A DNA stretch of 64,000 bases. Origin: Lachancea mirantina (Eukaryota; Ascomycota; Saccharomycetes; Saccharomycetales; Saccharomycetaceae). This document shows positions 1 through 12,444 of the stretch, one piece after another. The translations under genes were made by a program, and so were the position numbers. The notes beneath the pieces were generated by a model. It was not told the DNA's origin, did no database searches, and saw only the letters and a list, made by a program, of their open reading frames with translations. The stretch spans positions 992,001 to 1,056,000 of the forward strand of contig LT598467.1 in assembly GCA_900074745.1 (NCBI GenBank), written 5' to 3'. Numbering within the stretch: position 1 is the stretch's first letter; every line of letters starts with the position of its first letter.

Positions 1-221
1 ACAAGCCATTCGAATCTTGGGAACTGAACGAGACGTATGGGTTTTTGGTTGAGCTGTCTGCGTACAGCTGTAGCCCGGTTACAGCTTTGTTACAATTTTT
101 CCCTGGTTTCGTCGTTTCTCGCATTGGTGCTGAAAATGGATACGACCAAGTGGGGAAAACAGGTTTGCCTTGCTGCCGTTTGGGTGCTTTATCTAGACCG
201 CAAAAAGATTCTGAGAGGGAA
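1..221. other. Left-edge intergenic stretch
   Basis: This is the 3' flank of RSC4. Only short overlapping open frames without recognisable similarity are present. I see no gene, tRNA or repeat here. Confidence 0.5.
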
Positions 222-1886
222 TCACGACAAAACGTTGACCCACAAGGTAAGGCTTTCTTTTTCTTGATTTTCCAAATTCTGACATGAAAACTGCAAGCAA
301 TTGAGACCTTCCGGTAGACGAAGTTCGTATTTGAGCGGAGCCGGTTGCTGGGGTTGTTCTGCCTGCGTAGCGGTTTCCGCGGGACTCGTTTTTTCCTTGT
401 TTACCAGAAACACAGACTCCAGGTCTGTTCCCTGTGGCGAATTGACATGTGCTACTATTGTCACGGTGGTTTGCGTAGGCGGTATCGATATCGTATAATT
501 GTTGTGACTTTCTTTCAAATCTTTGCCCTTGAAAACGTATTCTACCCATTTCTGGTTGACGGGCGGCATTGCGCCAGCAGCAGGTTTAGTGGCCTGTCTG
601 TAGACTGAGCGAGAAGAAGAGAGACTTATATCACTGATAAACTTGTACGACTTCTCCTTGGCCGGTTTCTGGTAGTCCATGCCCAGGGATTTCATGAGAT
701 TGAATTTTGTCTCATCGGGGAAATCGAGCATAGGCTCACTTGCGAGTTTCTTAATCCTGGAGTCGTCTGCTTTGATTTTCGTGGGGCCCAAAAGATAATC
801 GCCCGAAAACAGGGTTCGGTTGTATCCGTTTCCAAGACCCTCGTAGTGATTGAAATCATAGTCCTCCACTTCACCGTTTTCGTCCTCTAGTCCACCCTCA
901 TTTTCGTTTCCACCATTGGCCAAATATTGCTCGTATTCGATCTTGTCGTATTCGAGTTTGACTTCACCGCGTTCACTGGCATCTTTCAAGTCCGCAAAAA
1001 ACTGTGCTTGCATTACTTTCCGGAAAAACTGGAGCAACTTTTGAGCGTCTTGATGGATGAGTGTATCTTCATTATTGAAAACCAATGCGTTTTGGAACAC
1101 CAGTTCCATGTCAATGTAAAAATCGTAAATTTTGGTGTAAAATCCCATGTCCAAATTGTTTTTCACCAGTTTTAGCGCAATGGGCTTGTGGATCACTTCA
1201 TAGTAGTCGGGGAACGAATCTTTATCCACGAGCTGCATGAAAGGCTCGCAGATATGCATCGTCTCGTCTAATCCTTCTTGCGGCTTACCCGTCACTTCTG
1301 CAATGGATTTGTCCGTGGCGTCTAGTATGGTCTTGAGCGCTTTCATGAGAAAAGCCTTTACTTCGGTGTTGATTAAGTAGTTCCTGGTCACATTTTTAGC
1401 CTTCAGAACTTCATATTTGATGAAATTGACCACTTGCATCGAATTCTTCACAATCAGACTCTCGGGGTCATTGTAGGCAAAACAGTTCTTGAAGATGAGC
1501 TCCACGTCCAGCAAGAAAGTCCTTTGTCCATTGAGATACTCGTAATCTCGCGATTTGATCTCGTTTATGGATATGGGTTGATCGATTCTGTAGAAATAGC
1601 CTGGGTGGAACTTTCTGCTGGGCAACTTGATGAAGTCTTTGAATATACCGCGTGAGCTCTCGACCAGATAATCGAGTGTAAAGGAAATGAAAAGATTGAA
1701 CTTAGGTATAAACCAATTTTGGTCCGCAAAAAGCTCTCCCTCAGGGTCCAAAGGCTCAAAATAATTCACTTCTACCGCTGGAGAATTTTCAGGTCTGGGC
1801 TGTTTCCCAGCCGCATATCTGGCCCCAGTCGCACCGGATTCGACCACGACTTCGGTCTCCTGGATCTTTCTCTTCTTGGGAGCCAT
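222..1886 (-). CDS. RSC4: RSC chromatin-remodelling subunit Rsc4, tandem bromodomains
   Basis: Subunit of the essential RSC nucleosome-remodelling complex; in S. cerevisiae its tandem bromodomains bind acetylated histone H3. The 554-residue product starts at the ATG at 1886 (MAPKKRKIQ); the upstream in-frame codon at 1895 is TTG and is not used. Residues about 30-160 form the first bromodomain, with the conserved stretches FKDFIKLPSRKFHP, EIKSRDYEY and LIVKNSMQVV. Residues about 165-290 form the second (EPFMQLVDKDSFPDYYEVIH, then YDFYIDMELVFQNA). An acidic linker and the YDFNHYEGLGNGYNR signature follow, and the protein ends in LWVNVL as in S. cerevisiae. It is shorter than the S. cerevisiae protein (about 625 residues), mainly in the linker. 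It is the first gene of the block matching YKR008W-YKR001C. Confidence 0.95.
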   Translation of the reverse strand: MAPKKRKIQETEVVVESGATGARYAAGKQPRPENSPAVEVNYFEPLDPEGELFADQNWFIPKFNLFISFTLDYLVESSRGIFKDFIKLPSRKFHPGYFYRIDQPISINEIKSRDYEYLNGQRTFLLDVELIFKNCFAYNDPESLIVKNSMQVVNFIKYEVLKAKNVTRNYLINTEVKAFLMKALKTILDATDKSIAEVTGKPQEGLDETMHICEPFMQLVDKDSFPDYYEVIHKPIALKLVKNNLDMGFYTKIYDFYIDMELVFQNALVFNNEDTLIHQDAQKLLQFFRKVMQAQFFADLKDASERGEVKLEYDKIEYEQYLANGGNENEGGLEDENGEVEDYDFNHYEGLGNGYNRTLFSGDYLLGPTKIKADDSRIKKLASEPMLDFPDETKFNLMKSLGMDYQKPAKEKSYKFISDISLSSSRSVYRQATKPAAGAMPPVNQKWVEYVFKGKDLKESHNNYTISIPPTQTTVTIVAHVNSPQGTDLESVFLVNKEKTSPAETATQAEQPQQPAPLKYELRLPEGLNCLQFSCQNLENQEKESLTLWVNVLS

Positions 1887-2160
1887 GTTGGGCAAATTTG
1901 ACAGCTGGAGACGTCTCGTGGTTAGTATGCTCGGTGCCTTTAGTTCTGCTAGCGTCTATATTGATGTTGTTGATATTGCAGGTCCTTTTCAACTTGAATT
2001 CGTATGTAGTTACGTTAAGGTAAGTGCTCGTGTATGCTGATATTAAACAGTGTTTAACATAGCGACATGAATAGTCCCATTAGTATCGAATGACTCCTCA
2101 GGATGATTCGATTCGGCTCTGGGAAATCCTATTGTGTTTTCCTTACCCACTAAGTATTCA

Positions 2161-2625
2161 TTACAGGGAGACAATCAGTTTCCCCGCGGGCTTGACTTGG
2201 AGCTGTTCCTGCAGACTGTCAAAGAATTCATTAAAAAGCTGTTTACACCGCTCCCGCTGGCTTGCATCGATCACTGCAGGGTCTACACTCTGTAGCAACA
2301 CGGCCTTTTTCTTATCTGTACTTGCATTTTCCTCAGAACTGTGTTCAGTCGTATTGCTCAAATCGCTGAGATCGTGCCTCTGTACGACGATCCCGCTGTT
2401 GCTCATCATTGAGATGTCTATGAGTTTGTCATTGGTGTTGTTTACAATCTGGGTCAGTTCTTGCTCACGTGCAATCATTTTCTGTTCTTCTTCTTCCAAT
2501 TGACGCTGTGCCGCATCGTAATCGTTCAGCGCACCGCTCCCGTACCCATTTTGACCGTTCTGTAACAGCGACTCATTCTCAGCGTTGTTCCCCCGGTTGA
2601 AGCAGCAACTTAAAATAACGCCCAT
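2161..2625 (-). CDS. MEH1: EGO (yeast Ragulator) complex scaffold Meh1/Ego1
   Basis: Lipid-anchored scaffold that tethers the EGO complex and the Gtr GTPases to the vacuolar membrane for TORC1 signalling and microautophagy. The start was set at the ATG at 2625 because the protein then begins MGVILSCC: Gly2 is the expected N-myristoylation site and Cys7-Cys8 the expected palmitoylation sites. A longer frame reading upstream would bury this signal. The 154-residue product keeps the family motifs AREQEL, NNTNDKLIDISM and SGIVVQ and a short C-terminal helix. It is somewhat shorter than the S. cerevisiae protein (184 residues), the loss lying in the low-complexity middle. It lies head-to-tail behind RSC4 and is divergent from MRPL13, as in the YKR006C-YKR008W order. 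Confidence 0.93.
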   Translation of the reverse strand: MGVILSCCFNRGNNAENESLLQNGQNGYGSGALNDYDAAQRQLEEEEQKMIAREQELTQIVNNTNDKLIDISMMSNSGIVVQRHDLSDLSNTTEHSSEENASTDKKKAVLLQSVDPAVIDASQRERCKQLFNEFFDSLQEQLQVKPAGKLIVSL

Positions 2626-2771
2626 ATTTTTGTCGCCTAAGGGTGTCAAAGCAAAGCAAATCAGGAGCAGGAGCAGGGGCAGAAATGGGGTTCGCAATGA
2701 GGTATCCGTAGTTAGCTTAAGAAGTTAGTGAAACTCTTGGTTGAGATGGGTCAAATCCAATATCACGAGAT

Positions 2772-2779
2772 CCGGGTAA
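2772..2779 (-). promoter_or_regulatory. Reb1 binding site (TTACCCGG)
   Basis: Reads CCGGGTAA on the plus strand, a perfect Reb1 core, in the 279-bp divergent promoter between MEH1 and MRPL13. Reb1 typically keeps such bidirectional promoters nucleosome-free. Occupancy is inferred from the motif only. Confidence 0.6.
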
Positions 2780-2904
2780 GTGGTGTTAAATCATTTTGGA
2801 CGGATAAGGAATTTGAAAAATTTCGTTAATAGGAAGAGTAGCGGAGAAGTGATTAGAATAAGTTCAACTGAGGACCCCTGTTTTGTATATTCCGGATCGT
2901 CAGG

Positions 2905-3663
2905 ATGCTTGCTCTTCACTCCGGAAGCCACACTTGCAAACGTCACATGCACACAAGCTTTGTGCGCCAGGATTTCATGTCCTGGTTCAAGAGAAAACAG
3001 GCCAAACAAGCTACAGCGCCCGTGAGGGACACTGCAGAAGTGATCAGCGAGATCGAAGCTGGTAAGGACCAAGAGGGAACTCCAGATAAGGGTAAGTTGC
3101 GTCTGACGGACAACGATTTTGTTGGTACAGAAACGGCGCAGCATGACCGAATCCAGCGCGCAAAACTCGTGCAAGATGTGCCGTTCAACAAGTGGCTTTC
3201 CGGCGAGAAAGTGAAGGATGAGCGTACGCTGAAGCAGATTCTAATCGAGGTGCATAATGCGTCGACTGATGCCGCACACAAAATCAACACCATTGAGGAT
3301 CCAGCCGCACAAACCGCATTTCAAGATCTTACTTCCAAATTCCATTTCTCCAAGCAAGTCCAGGCGCGTACGGGTATCATGATTCCAGACTACACACTTA
3401 CCAGACTACGTTCGTGTGCGTCGTTTCACACCTACTTCCAATCAGAAATTCTTTCGGGCAAACACGCCCGTTACAACGAACGTGAGCCTAACGCCATCCA
3501 TCTCAGCGACAGCGCGTTCTCTTCAACCAACATCCATGTAGTCCCAGAAGTGAAGACGCGGGACCGGAAGAAGAAATTGTCCTTGCTTCTAGCTGAAGCG
3601 GCAGCGCGGGAACGCGATGCTGCCCAAAAAGCTTTGCAAAGCGCTCGCTCCGAGGGTCTTTGA
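2905..3663 (+). CDS. MRPL13: Mitochondrial large-subunit ribosomal protein Mrpl13 (mL50)
   Basis: Component of the mitochondrial 54S ribosomal subunit. The 252-residue product has a basic, Ser/His-rich N-terminus free of acidic residues until Asp23, which fits a cleavable mitochondrial presequence; a second in-frame Met at residue 15 could also serve as start. The core carries an acyl-carrier-protein-like mL50 region (VPFNKWLSGEKVKDERTLKQ and ARTGIMIPDYTLTRLRS), and the C-terminus is an Ala/Arg-rich helix. The assignment rests on the family resemblance and on position between MEH1 and the YKR005C homologue, exactly where YKR006C (MRPL13) lies in S. cerevisiae. Confidence 0.88.
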   Translation: MLALHSGSHTCKRHMHTSFVRQDFMSWFKRKQAKQATAPVRDTAEVISEIEAGKDQEGTPDKGKLRLTDNDFVGTETAQHDRIQRAKLVQDVPFNKWLSGEKVKDERTLKQILIEVHNASTDAAHKINTIEDPAAQTAFQDLTSKFHFSKQVQARTGIMIPDYTLTRLRSCASFHTYFQSEILSGKHARYNEREPNAIHLSDSAFSSTNIHVVPEVKTRDRKKKLSLLLAEAAARERDAAQKALQSARSEGL

Positions 3664-3903
3664 GTGATCTTGAGATGAAATCAAATTAAAGTAATTCGTG
3701 TATATAATGGAAAGAGCATGCTGCGGAGTTGAAACATGACGGAGTTAAGAGCAATTGTGGACTTATTTCAGCTATCGTTAATAGTGATGAAAGGGTTCAC
3801 TGGCCTCGGCGGCTAAATATGGTATAAATATCTGGCGGCTAAGATATGAGCTTCCTTTCAGATGAACACCACTTTTTCTTAGAGGCTAAACACACACAGG
3901 GAT

Positions 3904-5168
3904 ATGCTTATACTTCCGCTTCGGATACTCATGTATTATGGTATGCTCTTTTCGCGGGTCAGGGCTTTGAGGAGAAGAGACGTGTGTCCTCGACTCGAGG
4001 ACCTTGAACCGCTGGATATCGAGCCAAACAGCAACGTAAGTAGTATAAATAGCCAGTGATTATGTATGATATGGAGTTTCCCGTCAGTTCATACTAACCT
4101 TTGGTCGCTTCAAAGCATCAGGAGCTCAGAGAGTGTCTAACGCGGGAGTTTCGATTGGCGTACCCGACGTGTCCAGCATGTGTGATTGTGCGTAAAGATT
4201 ATGCGGACAGCAGTCAGTGTGAGTGCTTCCAATGCGTGTCGAGGGCTCTCACAGGCCATTGTCTCGACGAGTTTCGTAGCATTACCAATCTCACAGATAC
4301 AAGCGCGGTACATCTTCCGCTTTTAAACTCCAGTGGCATGGACACAATCCTTCTGAATGCGCAGCAAATCGATGAACACCATATTTTCTATCTCATGGAC
4401 GAAAATCTGGTTTTGCGTCGCAATTTGATGGGTTTTGAAGTCGAAATCTTGATCGATCAGTTTCTGGCGCATCTGTTCAGAATCCGGCAGGCTTCTAATT
4501 ACCAGCAAGACATGGTTGACGCGGAAGCAGCAAGCTTCCAGTCTGCTATGGACATCCGAATTCAAGCGCTCTGTGGTGTTCATGGTGGCGACAGTGTCGC
4601 GTTATGGAACCTGAGCAAAAATGGAAGTGAAACGGAAGACTTCGAATTACTCCAAGACTCAGAAAACTTCAGTGAAAAGCTCCAGACTGGCATTAAGTCC
4701 AGGAGAGCGACATGGGCGCGATATTTCATGAAAAGAACCTTTCTGGAATCACCAAAAACTCAACCCGAAATGGCATCTCTACATTTAAAGATACGAGATC
4801 TGTCTCACCAATCCAGAACACAGAAATCAAAACTGGAAGCGCCTGGCAGCAAGAATCAAAGCAGGTACATAAGCTCTGTGCTGAGAACCCTAAAGAAAAA
4901 GAGCATCTTGATCGCCTTCGTCTCATTTGCAATCACAGCAGCACTCGTGACTAAATTCAGCCCTTTTTCTGGGCTACTATATCGCCTCTTTGTGTCAGCA
5001 AATATTTATCCCGATTTGAGTGACGGCGGGCCATTTCAGGACAATATTCTCCTAGAAGATGAGGACTTCGAGAGTTGTACCCTTTACAACCTTTCATCAG
5101 AGATACCACATGGAAACCTTTCCTTCAAAGAAATGACAGCATTTGTTGTAAGCGCGCCACACGCTTGA
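3904..5168 (+). CDS. YKR005C homologue, spliced; Cys cluster and C-terminal membrane segment
   Basis: Protein of unknown function, placed by synteny between MRPL13 and ECM9 as YKR005C is. Two exons, 3904-4035 and 4116-5168, give 394 residues. The downstream frame has no ATG near its 5' end, so exon 1 is required. Exon 1 encodes a hydrophobic-then-basic N-terminus (LRRRD) and joins in frame after NSN. Early in exon 2 there is a cysteine cluster (C63, C66, C79, C81, C84; CPAC and CECFQC) that could bind zinc. A single hydrophobic segment at about residues 308-325 suggests a tail-proximal membrane anchor. It is shorter than the S. cerevisiae protein (525 residues). An overlapping 53-codon frame beginning at 3846 also has an ATG, but it does not connect to the canonical splice site. 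Structure is firm, function unknown. Confidence 0.8.
4036..4115 (+). other. Spliceosomal intron of the YKR005C homologue
   Basis: An 80-nt intron with 5' GTAAGT (4036-4041), perfect branchpoint TACTAAC (4092-4098) and 3' AAG ending at 4115. A second acceptor CAG ends at 4121, also in frame, so two residues (HQ) could be alternatively included. S. cerevisiae YKR005C is also intron-containing. Confidence 0.85.
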
Positions 5169-5296
5169 TTTTATGCTCCTTCTAGCTTTTAAACTTGTCC
5201 GCTTTTCTTTTAGCTCACTTCATCACTCTTGACTTCTGTGTGATTTTTCAGCACGCGATGAAGTAACGTTTCAAAAATGACAAATTTGAACAACTA

Positions 5297-6482
5297 ATGC
5301 CGGGCCAGACGACTCATTGTCGCGCCTTTTACGATGCAATCACTCAGTTCAGCTCAACCATCAGGCTTCAAGTGGTTCCTGACGACTTCCGTGATACTTC
5401 GTGTGCCAACTCAAACTTCCTTTTCGTGAACTCATGCAACGAAATAGAGATCATTTGCTTCAAGACAACGTTTTTGAAACTTTTCAATGAAGCGCATCTC
5501 TATTTTAATGCATTCAAATCAGGTATGTCCCTCCAACTCCATGATCGGTTTAAGCTTTCAGTCCTAACTTAGTTTCGAAGAAAGGAATTATCCGCTCAAC
5601 CAAGAATCTTACTTGGCGTCAGTGGCACTTTTGTTCACTTCTCCTGAAAATCGTTCCGCCTTGAACTGTCACGATATTATCATTTCAAAAGTTTTAGAGA
5701 CCGAACGAGAAGCATATACCGATTACTGGTCAATACCCTCTATTTTTTTGCAAAAGGAATTCCTCTTCCTGAGAGCGTTACTGACTTGTTCGCTTAATCG
5801 CATCAATAAATCCTCATCTTTATGGTTACTTCTGAGAAAGATATATGTTATTTATAAGGAGCGATTTTCAATACTGAATTTGGATTTCCAAAGTGTCTTC
5901 CAACGTTCTGCTGAGCAGCATTTCTCGAATTATTATTGCTGGAATACGGTGCGTTGGTTCTATGACGTTGAAGGTATAGAAAGCAAATTGGCACTTCTGA
6001 ATCAAACAAAAGAATTCTCGTTCAAGCACATAAAAGATGTCTCAGCTTGGTCTGCACTCGCTTACATGGCTTGCAGAACACACTCCCGAGAAGAATTTCA
6101 TGATTCAGAGTATCGGAGACTTGGTTCTCACTTTCAAGTTGAAATTCAAAGAAATGGTTTCAAAAATGACACGTCCCTACTGCCTAAAAGATTGAGTTTA
6201 ATTGAAGAGATCAAAACTTACATTGAGTTAGCAGAAGTCAGAGAATGGCCACCTTATTTTTGTCTTTGGTGCCTCATGAGTCTCGAGGGAAAGAATAAGG
6301 TTCTAGATATATTCGAGGACTGGTACAATCAATTGTTAGATTTTGAGAGAATCTACGGAAGAGTTACAGCAATCGAGTCTGTCGGAAATCAACCCCAGGT
6401 ACAAGACACGATTTCGCACACGCTAATTGAGGTCATGTCGAATAAAAAGAAATTGCTTCAAAAATTGAATATCAATTTTTGA
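5297..6482 (+). CDS. ECM9: Ecm9-like protein, spliced
   Basis: Homologue of ECM9, a non-essential S. cerevisiae gene of unknown biochemical role with a reported cell-wall phenotype. Exons 5297-5522 and 5581-6482 give 375 residues, almost exactly the length of the S. cerevisiae protein (377). Splicing joins NAFKS to ERNYPLNQES through a split Glu codon. No catalytic motif or membrane segment is evident; the protein is helical and rich in aromatic residues. The gene is immediately downstream of the YKR005C homologue on the same strand and converges on OSH6, as YKR004C does. The two neighbours both being spliced is unusual for this group. Assignment rests on synteny, intron position near the 5' third, and length. 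Confidence 0.82.
5523..5580 (+). other. Spliceosomal intron of ECM9
   Basis: A short 58-nt intron: 5' GTATGT (5523-5528), branchpoint TCCTAAC (5562-5568, one change from consensus) and 3' GAAG ending at 5580. The AG at 5571-5572 is too close to the branchpoint; only the 5580 acceptor keeps the frame. Confidence 0.82.
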
Positions 6483-6558
6483 GCCGACAGCTCCAGGCTG
6501 TGCCATCTGTGCCATATGAGGAGCGCCACCATCACAGCTGCTAATCAAATATTTATTC

Positions 6559-7875
6559 TCATTCTTTCGCGGCGTCCACTTGAATCTTGTGCTTTTCTAG
6601 GCCCGATACGTCAAATCGATCCGTAAATTTTTGCCCCGGTAGAATTGGTGCTATTTCCAAAATGCTTTTGATTTGACTTTCATGATCTTCATCCTCTGGA
6701 ATGTGTTTGTAGATGTAAAATTCTAGGTCATCGTCGGGATTCGAAGCTTTTCTAAAAAGTTTAGGATGGAATTCGACGCCTTGTTCAGCTCTTTCTTTGG
6801 CAAACGTTCTCTGTTCATCCTCAATTTTAAACTTCTCATCTGTTGCTACCGTATGATCACGTAACGCTAGTGCATCTGTCACTTTTTTCCATAGTCTTCT
6901 TGATTCATATTTACCTTGCTCTTTCAATGGACGCACGGAAGGTTTCAAAGGCTTGCTCTTCGTGGCATCGAATAGAACGCTCTTTGAAGTTTTTTCCTTT
7001 AGGTTCTTAACGTAAATAACCTCATTCCATTTGCCTGATATTTGATAATATTCATTGCCAGAGTAGTCCTTCACAACGCCCTCAATCATATCATAGGATC
7101 CAGAAATAAACCCCTTTGTCTTGAAATCCACGTCTATCTGAAATTTAGGCGACTTTATTATCATATGGTCTCCGAGTTCTATGCGCATTTTGCCGAACAA
7201 AATGCCTCGCGCATACATATCTGGTTGCGTTAGTGTGTATTTCTCGGGTTTCCCGTCTTTATCTTTGATATCCAAAAATTGCAAAACAGTTAAACCTTTC
7301 ATCATTGCAGCGGTTGAATTACCCCAAAACTTGGATATAGGTATCGTAATGCCGTCTACTCTAATGTTTGACTCTGGAATCATGTAGAAATATGACGATT
7401 TCGGTGGGTGATGGCTGGTTTGCTCTGCAATATAGAACGCCTGTTGCTTGTTGGGTAGATCCCAGTATGCTGTAAAATATTCACCCAAGACAGGATTCAA
7501 AGGCTTTTTCACCGCTTTCGGCGCTATATGCCAACCTGACAAGTACCATTTAACCACCAGCAAAAATCGTTCGAGATCGTTCTTGGTGCTGTGCGCTTCA
7601 AGTAAAATATCAGGATATTGCAATTGATTTGTGATTCGTTCCAGCATAGATTTCTTCTCCAAAATGAATGTGGGTAGCGTAATTCGCGAAAGATCGCAAC
7701 CAGGCTTAAGTTGCGAGATAATACCCATCAGAATATTCTGCCCCGATTCGTCATTTTCGTCGATATCATCCGTATCAACCACTGCCTTCTCGTTCCCGTT
7801 CGCCGTCTGATCCGTCATAGACGAGTTTGACGAGCTCAATCCATTGATCTTTGGTTTTAATACGTTTAGCCCCAT
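6559..7875 (-). CDS. OSH6: Oxysterol-binding-related protein Osh6/Osh7
   Basis: Short ORP-family lipid-transfer protein. In S. cerevisiae Osh6 moves phosphatidylserine from the endoplasmic reticulum to the plasma membrane in exchange for PI4P. The 438-residue product is essentially just the lipid-binding barrel (no PH domain or ankyrin repeats), as expected for the Osh6/7 type (448 residues). The family signature EQTSHHPP lies at residues 151-158, with the PI4P-binding pair H155-H156, and KPLNPVLGE precedes it. An acidic Ser/Asp-rich N-terminal tail covers about 45 residues. It converges on ECM9 and is tandem with PAP1. In a pre-duplication genome this single gene would be co-orthologous to OSH6 and OSH7. 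Confidence 0.95.
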   Translation of the reverse strand: MGLNVLKPKINGLSSSNSSMTDQTANGNEKAVVDTDDIDENDESGQNILMGIISQLKPGCDLSRITLPTFILEKKSMLERITNQLQYPDILLEAHSTKNDLERFLLVVKWYLSGWHIAPKAVKKPLNPVLGEYFTAYWDLPNKQQAFYIAEQTSHHPPKSSYFYMIPESNIRVDGITIPISKFWGNSTAAMMKGLTVLQFLDIKDKDGKPEKYTLTQPDMYARGILFGKMRIELGDHMIIKSPKFQIDVDFKTKGFISGSYDMIEGVVKDYSGNEYYQISGKWNEVIYVKNLKEKTSKSVLFDATKSKPLKPSVRPLKEQGKYESRRLWKKVTDALALRDHTVATDEKFKIEDEQRTFAKERAEQGVEFHPKLFRKASNPDDDLEFYIYKHIPEDEDHESQIKSILEIAPILPGQKFTDRFDVSGLEKHKIQVDAAKE

Positions 7876-8185
7876 ATTTCCCAGCTTTGCTTAAACTGCT
7901 TCCTTTTGGTCCAAAAATTAACCTTTTTCCAGCTCAAGAGGGCCCTATTTAACGTTTAATCACGAGACTATCAAGCCTATATCTTTTTGATCCCGATTCA
8001 ACGCTTTTAAGGCCTACTTTGTCTTGTTGATGTTGTTTAATTTGTTAAATATATCAACTCCCCAAACTTAGATTTTCATAATAGGAGCTTCTGCCAGCCT
8101 AAACCCATAACGAACCAAACCGTCAAATTCAAGAAATGGTAGTCCAATTGAAGATATATATGCATTTACGTAGTCTTGAGTTTAA
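7876..8185. other. OSH6 promoter / PAP1 3' flank
   Basis: Intergenic, AT-rich, with TAAATATATC-type TATA-like runs near 8045. I see no gene or recognisable binding site. Confidence 0.4.
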
Positions 8186-10368
<2,183 letters not shown>

Positions 10369-12444
10369 ATGGATGAGACTTTGATCTCGACAATCAACAA
10401 GTTACAAGACGCGTTGGCCCCTCTTGGAGGTGGATCTCAGTCGCCCGTAGATTTGCCCCAGATCACAGTCGTAGGGTCCCAATCGTCGGGTAAATCGTCT
10501 GTGTTGGAGAATATAGTGGGTAGAGATTTTTTGCCTAGAGGAACTGGTATTGTGACTAGAAGACCGCTTGTTTTACAATTGATTAATAGACGAAAGGCGA
10601 AAGTGAATCCCGCACCTGCAAAAGATGATTTGTTAGATCTTGCGAACGGGGATTCGGGCCAGTCGGAGGACAACGTTGAAGAATGGGGCGAATTTTTGCA
10701 TTTGCCAGGCAAAAAGATCTTCAATTTTGACGAAATTCGTCAGGAGATCGTTAAAGAAACTGAAAAAGTTACCGGTAAAAACGCCGGAATATCTCCGGTG
10801 CCGATCAATTTGAGAATTTACTCTCCACACGTTCTTACGTTGACGTTGGTAGATTTGCCAGGTTTGACTAAAGTTCCAGTGGGAGATCAGCCCGTCGATA
10901 TTGAAAAACAAATCAAAGATATGATCTTGAAATATATTTCGAAACCTAATGCGATTATTTTGTCCGTCAACGCCGCGAACACGGATTTAGCAAACAGTGA
11001 TGGGTTGAAACTTGCTCGGGAAGTCGACCCAGAGGGAACTCGCACGATAGGTGTGCTCACGAAAGTGGACCTGATGGATCAAGGTACCGATGTTATTGAT
11101 ATTCTCGCCGGTAGGGTTATTCCACTCAGATACGGTTACATTCCGGTGATTAACAGAGGTCAGAAGGATATTGAAGTAAAGAAAACCATCAGATCTGCGC
11201 TCGAGGATGAAAAGAAATTTTTTGAAAACCATCCCTCGTACAGTTCCAAAGCGCACTACTGTGGTACTCCATACTTGGCTAAGAAACTGAACTCCATTTT
11301 GCTACATCACATCAGACAAACTTTGCCCGATATCAAAAACAAGATCGAAATCACACTTAAGAAATATCAAGCAGAACTCATGAGTCTTGGGCCCGAGACT
11401 TTGGACTCTCCAAATTCCATTGTTTTAAGCATGATCACCGATTTTTCCAAAGAGTACACTGGAATTCTAGACGGTGAAGCTAAGGAGCTTTCCAGTCAAG
11501 AATTGTCTGGTGGTGCTCGTATCTCCTTTGTTTTCCACGAAATTTACAAGAATGGAGTAAGAGCGTTAGATCCATTTGATCAAATCAAGGATTCTGACAT
11601 CAGAACCATCATGTACAATAGTTCCGGAGCTGCACCATCTTTGTTTGTGGGCACTGAGGCGTTCGAAGTTTTGGTCAAGCAACAAATTCAAAGATTTGAA
11701 GAACCAAGTTTGAGACTTGTAAGCCTGGTGTTCGATGAATTAGTCCGGATTTTGAAACAAATTATTTCGCAACCGAAATACAGCAGATATCCAGGTCTAA
11801 GAGAAGCCATGTCCAACTATTTTGTACAATTTTTGAAGGAGGCTATCATTCCAACAAACGAATTTGTTTCCGATGTTATCAGAGCCGAGCAAACCTATAT
11901 CAACACAGCGCACCCTGACTTGCTGAAGGGATCGCAAGCCATGTCAATGGTTGAGGAGAAATTGCACCCAAAACAAGTAGTGGTCGACCCTAAAACGGGC
12001 AAACCTTTGCCCAATCAACATGTGCAGCAGCAAACACAACAACAACAGACCTCTGAAGAAAAATCCAGTTTCTTTGGTGGATTTTTCTCTTCAAAAAACA
12101 AGAAAAAGCTGGTTGCCTTGGAGACACCCCCACCTGTATTGAAGGCCACCGGTCAAATGACCGAGAGAGAAACCATGGAAACAGAGGTGATTAAACTATT
12201 GATAGAAAGCTATTACAATATTGTCAAACGTACAGTGGCTGACATTATCCCCAAGGCCGTTATGCTCAAATTAATTGTGAAGAGTAAAAACGATATACAG
12301 AAGATCTTGTTGGAAAAACTATACGGTAACCAGGATATCGCCGAACTCACGAAAGAAAACGATATTACAATACAGAGAAGAAAAGAGTGTAACAAGATGG
12401 TCGAGATTTTAAGGAATGCTAGCGAGATTGTATCTTCTGTCTGA
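10369..12444 (+). CDS. VPS1: Dynamin-like GTPase Vps1
   Basis: Dynamin-family GTPase that drives membrane fission at the Golgi/endosome, in endocytosis and in peroxisome division. The 691-residue product (S. cerevisiae 704) shows the G1 motif GSQSSGKSS with Lys42, the DLPGLTKVP motif (G3) and TKVD (G4), then the dynamin middle domain. A Gln-rich variable insert is at about residues 550-565 in place of a PH domain, and a GTPase effector domain forms the C-terminus ([19 protein letters not shown]). The start at 10369 gives [16 protein letters not shown], matching the family N-terminus. It is the last gene of the YKR block; the next gene belongs to the YGR134 block, so a synteny junction lies downstream. 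Confidence 0.98.
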   Translation: MDETLISTINKLQDALAPLGGGSQSPVDLPQITVVGSQSSGKSSVLENIVGRDFLPRGTGIVTRRPLVLQLINRRKAKVNPAPAKDDLLDLANGDSGQSEDNVEEWGEFLHLPGKKIFNFDEIRQEIVKETEKVTGKNAGISPVPINLRIYSPHVLTLTLVDLPGLTKVPVGDQPVDIEKQIKDMILKYISKPNAIILSVNAANTDLANSDGLKLAREVDPEGTRTIGVLTKVDLMDQGTDVIDILAGRVIPLRYGYIPVINRGQKDIEVKKTIRSALEDEKKFFENHPSYSSKAHYCGTPYLAKKLNSILLHHIRQTLPDIKNKIEITLKKYQAELMSLGPETLDSPNSIVLSMITDFSKEYTGILDGEAKELSSQELSGGARISFVFHEIYKNGVRALDPFDQIKDSDIRTIMYNSSGAAPSLFVGTEAFEVLVKQQIQRFEEPSLRLVSLVFDELVRILKQIISQPKYSRYPGLREAMSNYFVQFLKEAIIPTNEFVSDVIRAEQTYINTAHPDLLKGSQAMSMVEEKLHPKQVVVDPKTGKPLPNQHVQQQTQQQQTSEEKSSFFGGFFSSKNKKKLVALETPPPVLKATGQMTERETMETEVIKLLIESYYNIVKRTVADIIPKAVMLKLIVKSKNDIQKILLEKLYGNQDIAELTKENDITIQRRKECNKMVEILRNASEIVSSV

